A DNA stretch of 8,293 nt from assembly GCA_964655775.1 (NCBI GenBank), contig CAZZNQ010000124.1, positions 1-8,293 of the forward strand, given 5' to 3'. The notes under the pieces were generated by a model. It had not been told where the DNA came from. It worked only from the letters and a program-made list of their open reading frames with translations, and made no database searches. A program made the translations under genes and the position numbers. Positions 6,095 to 8,293 of the stretch are shown piece after piece (the stretch's first letter is position 1; every line of letters starts with the position of its first letter). The stretch comes from CAZZNQ01 sp964655775 (GTDB lineage: Bacteria > Planctomycetota > Brocadiia > SM23-32).

Positions 6095-6145
6095 TCGGGG
6101 CTATGCTCACGCGTCGCTTCGGGAAGGGCTAGGACCATCTCAGCA

Positions 6146-7000
6146 TCAGGATGAGGCGCTCTCGAACAGGTCGCCCTCCGTTGTGGCGGGGAAGGGCAGA
6201 GGAGGCTGGCCGAACATGCGACGGAGCCGGTTGCGCACTCGCCAACGAAGCACAGTTGCCGGCGAGCAGCGGGGGTAGTAGGGGGACGGCGGATTGGGGC
6301 GATAGAGCTCGCGCCGGCCGACGATCTTCAGGGCATCGAGGATGACCGGCCCCATGGCGTTCGCCCGCTTGCGGCGGATGCTGCGGACGGTTTCGTGCCG
6401 TTCCAGCGACACGCGGCGCTGGGCCAGTATGGGCCCGCTGTCGAACTCGGGGCGGATGACGTGAACGGTCACCCCCGTGCTCTCGGGTCGGTCGATCAGC
6501 AGCGGCCATGTCACGTTGAAGCCCCGGTACTCCGGCAGGTAGCTGGGGTGGCAGTTGATCGACTCGATCCGGGCGAGTTGGCACACGGACGGCGGGATCC
6601 AGTGCGGCCACGCGTTGGCGAGTATCACGTCCGGCTCCGCGTTGCGGATCGCCTCCGTCTGGTGCGCGATGCGACGGTCGCGCGTCAGAATCAGCTCGAC
6701 ATCCTCGCGCCTGCACAGCTCCGCGACGGGGCCTGGCGGCTCCGGTCGGAGCCGCGCCACAGCACCGCGCAGGGCGTTCCTGAGGCCCTTCACTGCGGCG
6801 ATCAGGACGTGCAGAGGCCGGTCGTACCAGGGCATCTCCGGCGCCCGGGATCGGCCCTGGGGGATGAAGGCGACCACCAACGGCACGCGGTGACCGGCGT
6901 CGATGACAGCGCGAAGGCCCGCCACGCTGTCCGGGCTTCCCTCCATGCACAGATACACGATGCGCATCTGCGTTCCGTTCTCAGGTCTGTTGCGCGGCAT
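6146..7000 (-). CDS. Formyltransferase, Fmt/PurN fold, probably acting on a sugar or polysaccharide precursor
   Basis: A 284-residue enzyme of the 10-formyltetrahydrofolate-dependent formyltransferase fold. It starts with the Rossmann-type strand MRIVYLCMEGSPDS (12-25). The catalytic block INCHPSYLPEYRG (148-160) supplies Asn149 and His151, and Asp187 lies in FDSGPI. The spacing Asn +2 His +36 Asp is the same as in Fmt and PurN, so activity is likely. At 284 residues it lacks the full Fmt C-terminal domain, and the tail (about 205-284) is basic, so it is not the initiator-tRNA enzyme. Formylation of an amino sugar is the best guess, given the adjoining CapK-like ligase. The start at 7000 overlaps the upstream gene by 20 bp and follows GAGGGGGG. 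A second ATG at 6967 would begin at MRIVYL without overlap but has a weaker site. Confidence 0.8.
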   Translation of the reverse strand: MPRNRPENGTQMRIVYLCMEGSPDSVAGLRAVIDAGHRVPLVVAFIPQGRSRAPEMPWYDRPLHVLIAAVKGLRNALRGAVARLRPEPPGPVAELCRREDVELILTRDRRIAHQTEAIRNAEPDVILANAWPHWIPPSVCQLARIESINCHPSYLPEYRGFNVTWPLLIDRPESTGVTVHVIRPEFDSGPILAQRRVSLERHETVRSIRRKRANAMGPVILDALKIVGRRELYRPNPPSPYYPRCSPATVLRWRVRNRLRRMFGQPPLPFPATTEGDLFESASS

Positions 7001-8293
7001 GCTGCCCCCCTCGATCGTCGGACTGAAAGCGCGAAACGACCATCGGGTACTTGCCGCCCTGCCCGCGCTCGATTCGAGACACCAGCTCGACGCGAAAGTC
7101 CACGTGCCGCCCGAGGACCCTTCCGGCAGCGGCACGGAGCGCCGCCGCCCCGTGCGGATCGTAATCCCCGGCGGGCACGACGCGCATGACCACCCGCTCC
7201 GGACGATCCTGGACGATCTGCCACTGGCGGATCCAGTCGGCCGTGTCCACGGCCGCGTCGGCGATGGCGTAGGGATGCACCGACCGGCCGTACGGCAGCC
7301 TCAGGTAGTCCAGGCTCCGGCCGCGCACCGCCCTGATCGTGGAGAACGGCGCCCCGCACGGGCAGCGCTCCTCTCCCTGAACGACGACGTCGCCGAGCCG
7401 GTAACGGATGAACGGCATGGTCAACGAGTGCAGGTTCGTGCCGACGAGTTCGCCCTCTTCGCCCGGCCGCGCCGGACGGCCGTCCCGGAGAACTTCGACT
7501 ATAACGCCGTCGTCGCAGACGTGGAGCCGGCCAGTCTCGGCGCACTCCCAGGCGATCAGGTTGAGTTCGAGACTTCCGTATCCGACGTAGACGGGCGCAC
7601 CGAAGGCCTGCCGGATCCGACGTCGCGCGGCATCCCCGAGCGCCTCCCCGCCGACGCCCACCATGCGCGGGCGGATGTCCGTGCAGCCTGTCGCCAGCAC
7701 AAAGGCGGCCAGCTCCGCCAGAACGCTGGGGTAGCCGTCGAGCTGGTCGGGGCGCAGTTCCGCAACAATGTCCGCTATCTCATCGATCGGCAGGCAGCAG
7801 TCGACAAGTGTCCGGCGGTAGACGCCCGCGCGGTCCAGCAGCGTTCGGCTGCGCTTCAAGCGCCTTTCCCTGGATGGGTGGATGTACGCGACCGAGACCC
7901 GGCGGTCCGTCATTTTGCCGCCGAGCGAATGCTTGGCGCGGAGCCAGAACGGGACGATCATCGTCTGTTCAGCCCCGCTGCGCAGCACGGTGAACGGTTC
8001 CCCGGACGAGCCGCTGGTACTGGTGGCAATGAGACGACGGGGGTCGCTGCCGCGCCGGATGCGGTCCCTCAGGGGAGCCCTCCTAAGGTCGTCCTTGGTA
8101 ACGATCGGGACCGCGGCCAGGTCACCCGCGGCGCGAACGTCGCGCGGGTCCGCGCCGTGCCCGTCGAACCACCGCCGGTAGAACGGCACGTTGCGGTAGG
8201 CGTGGGCCAGAAGCCGCCGCAGCCGCGCCTCGCGCCGACGGAGCATCTCCTCGCGCGGCGCGTGCGCCCGCCCGAGCAGCGAGCGCAACGTGG
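6981..8293 (-). CDS. CapK/phenylacetate-CoA ligase-like adenylate-forming enzyme (5' end runs off window)
   Basis: At least 435 residues of an ANL-superfamily enzyme that would activate a carboxylic acid as its acyl-adenylate. Counting from the TTG at 8288, the family N-terminal signature AYRNVPFYRRW is at 30-40, the phosphate-binding loop STSGSSGEPF at 90-99, YGSLE at 237-241, YRLGD at 296-300, a CPCG motif at 309-312 followed by GRSLD at 323-327, and a C-terminal GKYPMVVS (412-419) that supplies the expected catalytic Lys413. The frame stays open to the window edge and no ribosome-binding site is visible before the TTG, so the true start is probably just outside. Homologues of this CapK type usually sit in capsule or exopolysaccharide clusters with unknown substrates. 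The gene overlaps the formyltransferase by 20 bp, which indicates translational coupling. A true phenylacetate degradation role is unlikely without paa genes nearby. Confidence 0.83.
   Translation of the reverse strand, partial: TLRSLLGRAHAPREEMLRRREARLRRLLAHAYRNVPFYRRWFDGHGADPRDVRAAGDLAAVPIVTKDDLRRAPLRDRIRRGSDPRRLIATSTSGSSGEPFTVLRSGAEQTMIVPFWLRAKHSLGGKMTDRRVSVAYIHPSRERRLKRSRTLLDRAGVYRRTLVDCCLPIDEIADIVAELRPDQLDGYPSVLAELAAFVLATGCTDIRPRMVGVGGEALGDAARRRIRQAFGAPVYVGYGSLELNLIAWECAETGRLHVCDDGVIVEVLRDGRPARPGEEGELVGTNLHSLTMPFIRYRLGDVVVQGEERCPCGAPFSTIRAVRGRSLDYLRLPYGRSVHPYAIADAAVDTADWIRQWQIVQDRPERVVMRVVPAGDYDPHGAAALRAAAGRVLGRHVDFRVELVSRIERGQGGKYPMVVSRFQSDDRGGQHAAQQT
7005..7012 (-). promoter_or_regulatory. 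Ribosome-binding site supporting the overlapping formyltransferase start
   Basis: On the minus strand GAGGGGGG lies 4 nt before the ATG at 7000, inside the end of the ligase gene. It supports the overlapping start over the ATG at 6967, whose upstream bases are less purine-rich. Confidence 0.5.

Noticed and set aside
5286..6099. 11-bp inverted copies of CCCGATTGAGC at 5286-5296 and 6089-6099
   Set aside because: Matches of this length are expected by chance in a window of this size, and no flanking similarity extends them.
7001..7135. Longer formyltransferase start at 7135
   Set aside because: It would overlap the ligase gene by about 155 bp, and the added residues resemble no part of the formyltransferase fold.

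Overview
The window is GC-rich chromosomal DNA with tightly packed genes, each preceded by a clear purine-rich ribosome-binding site. Nothing in it marks a plasmid, prophage or insertion sequence. The mix of genes (site-2 protease, fermentative L-lactate dehydrogenase, dodecin, BON protein, polysaccharide-type ligase and formyltransferase) fits a free-living bacterium. The compact GC-rich palindromes at the left edge recall intergenic repeats that I associate, from memory only, with Planctomycetota-like uncultured lineages. No phylum can be fixed from this sequence.

Layout. Positions 1-70 hold a dense palindromic element made of three hairpins of 19 nt each. A plus-strand operon follows: an intramembrane M50 metalloprotease with CBS domains (152-1327), an L-lactate dehydrogenase that keeps the residues of the fructose-1,6-bisphosphate allosteric site (1341-2324), and a divergent Na+/Ca2+-exchanger-type membrane protein (2336-3283). 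The spacers are only 11-13 bp, so co-transcription is likely. This operon converges with a minus-strand run and is separated from it by 7 bp.

The minus-strand run, read from right to left, encodes a triple-BON protein (5991-5314), a four-helix membrane protein (5274-4834), a dodecin (4800-4588), a small holin-like membrane protein (4443-4174), and a protein with the N-terminal DNA-binding part of family X DNA polymerase but no polymerase domain (4163-3291). The first three are closely spaced. A 144-bp gap with a strong imperfect hairpin separates them from the last two. Small BON, dodecin and membrane proteins together suggest an envelope or stress maintenance cluster, which is an inference.

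The right end (6146-8293, minus strand) holds two overlapping genes. One is a CapK/phenylacetate-CoA-ligase-like adenylating enzyme that runs off the window, and the other is a Fmt/PurN-fold formyltransferase with an intact Asn-His-Asp catalytic set. They look like the tail of a surface-polysaccharide or secondary-metabolite cluster continuing beyond the window.

No rRNA, tRNA, CRISPR array or transposase was seen, and no gene-free stretch exceeds 300 bases. I did not find a convincing wholly new system. The best leads are the three-hairpin repeat, the polymerase-derived DNA-binding protein next to a holin-like protein, the exchanger with altered alpha-repeats, and the ligase-formyltransferase pair.
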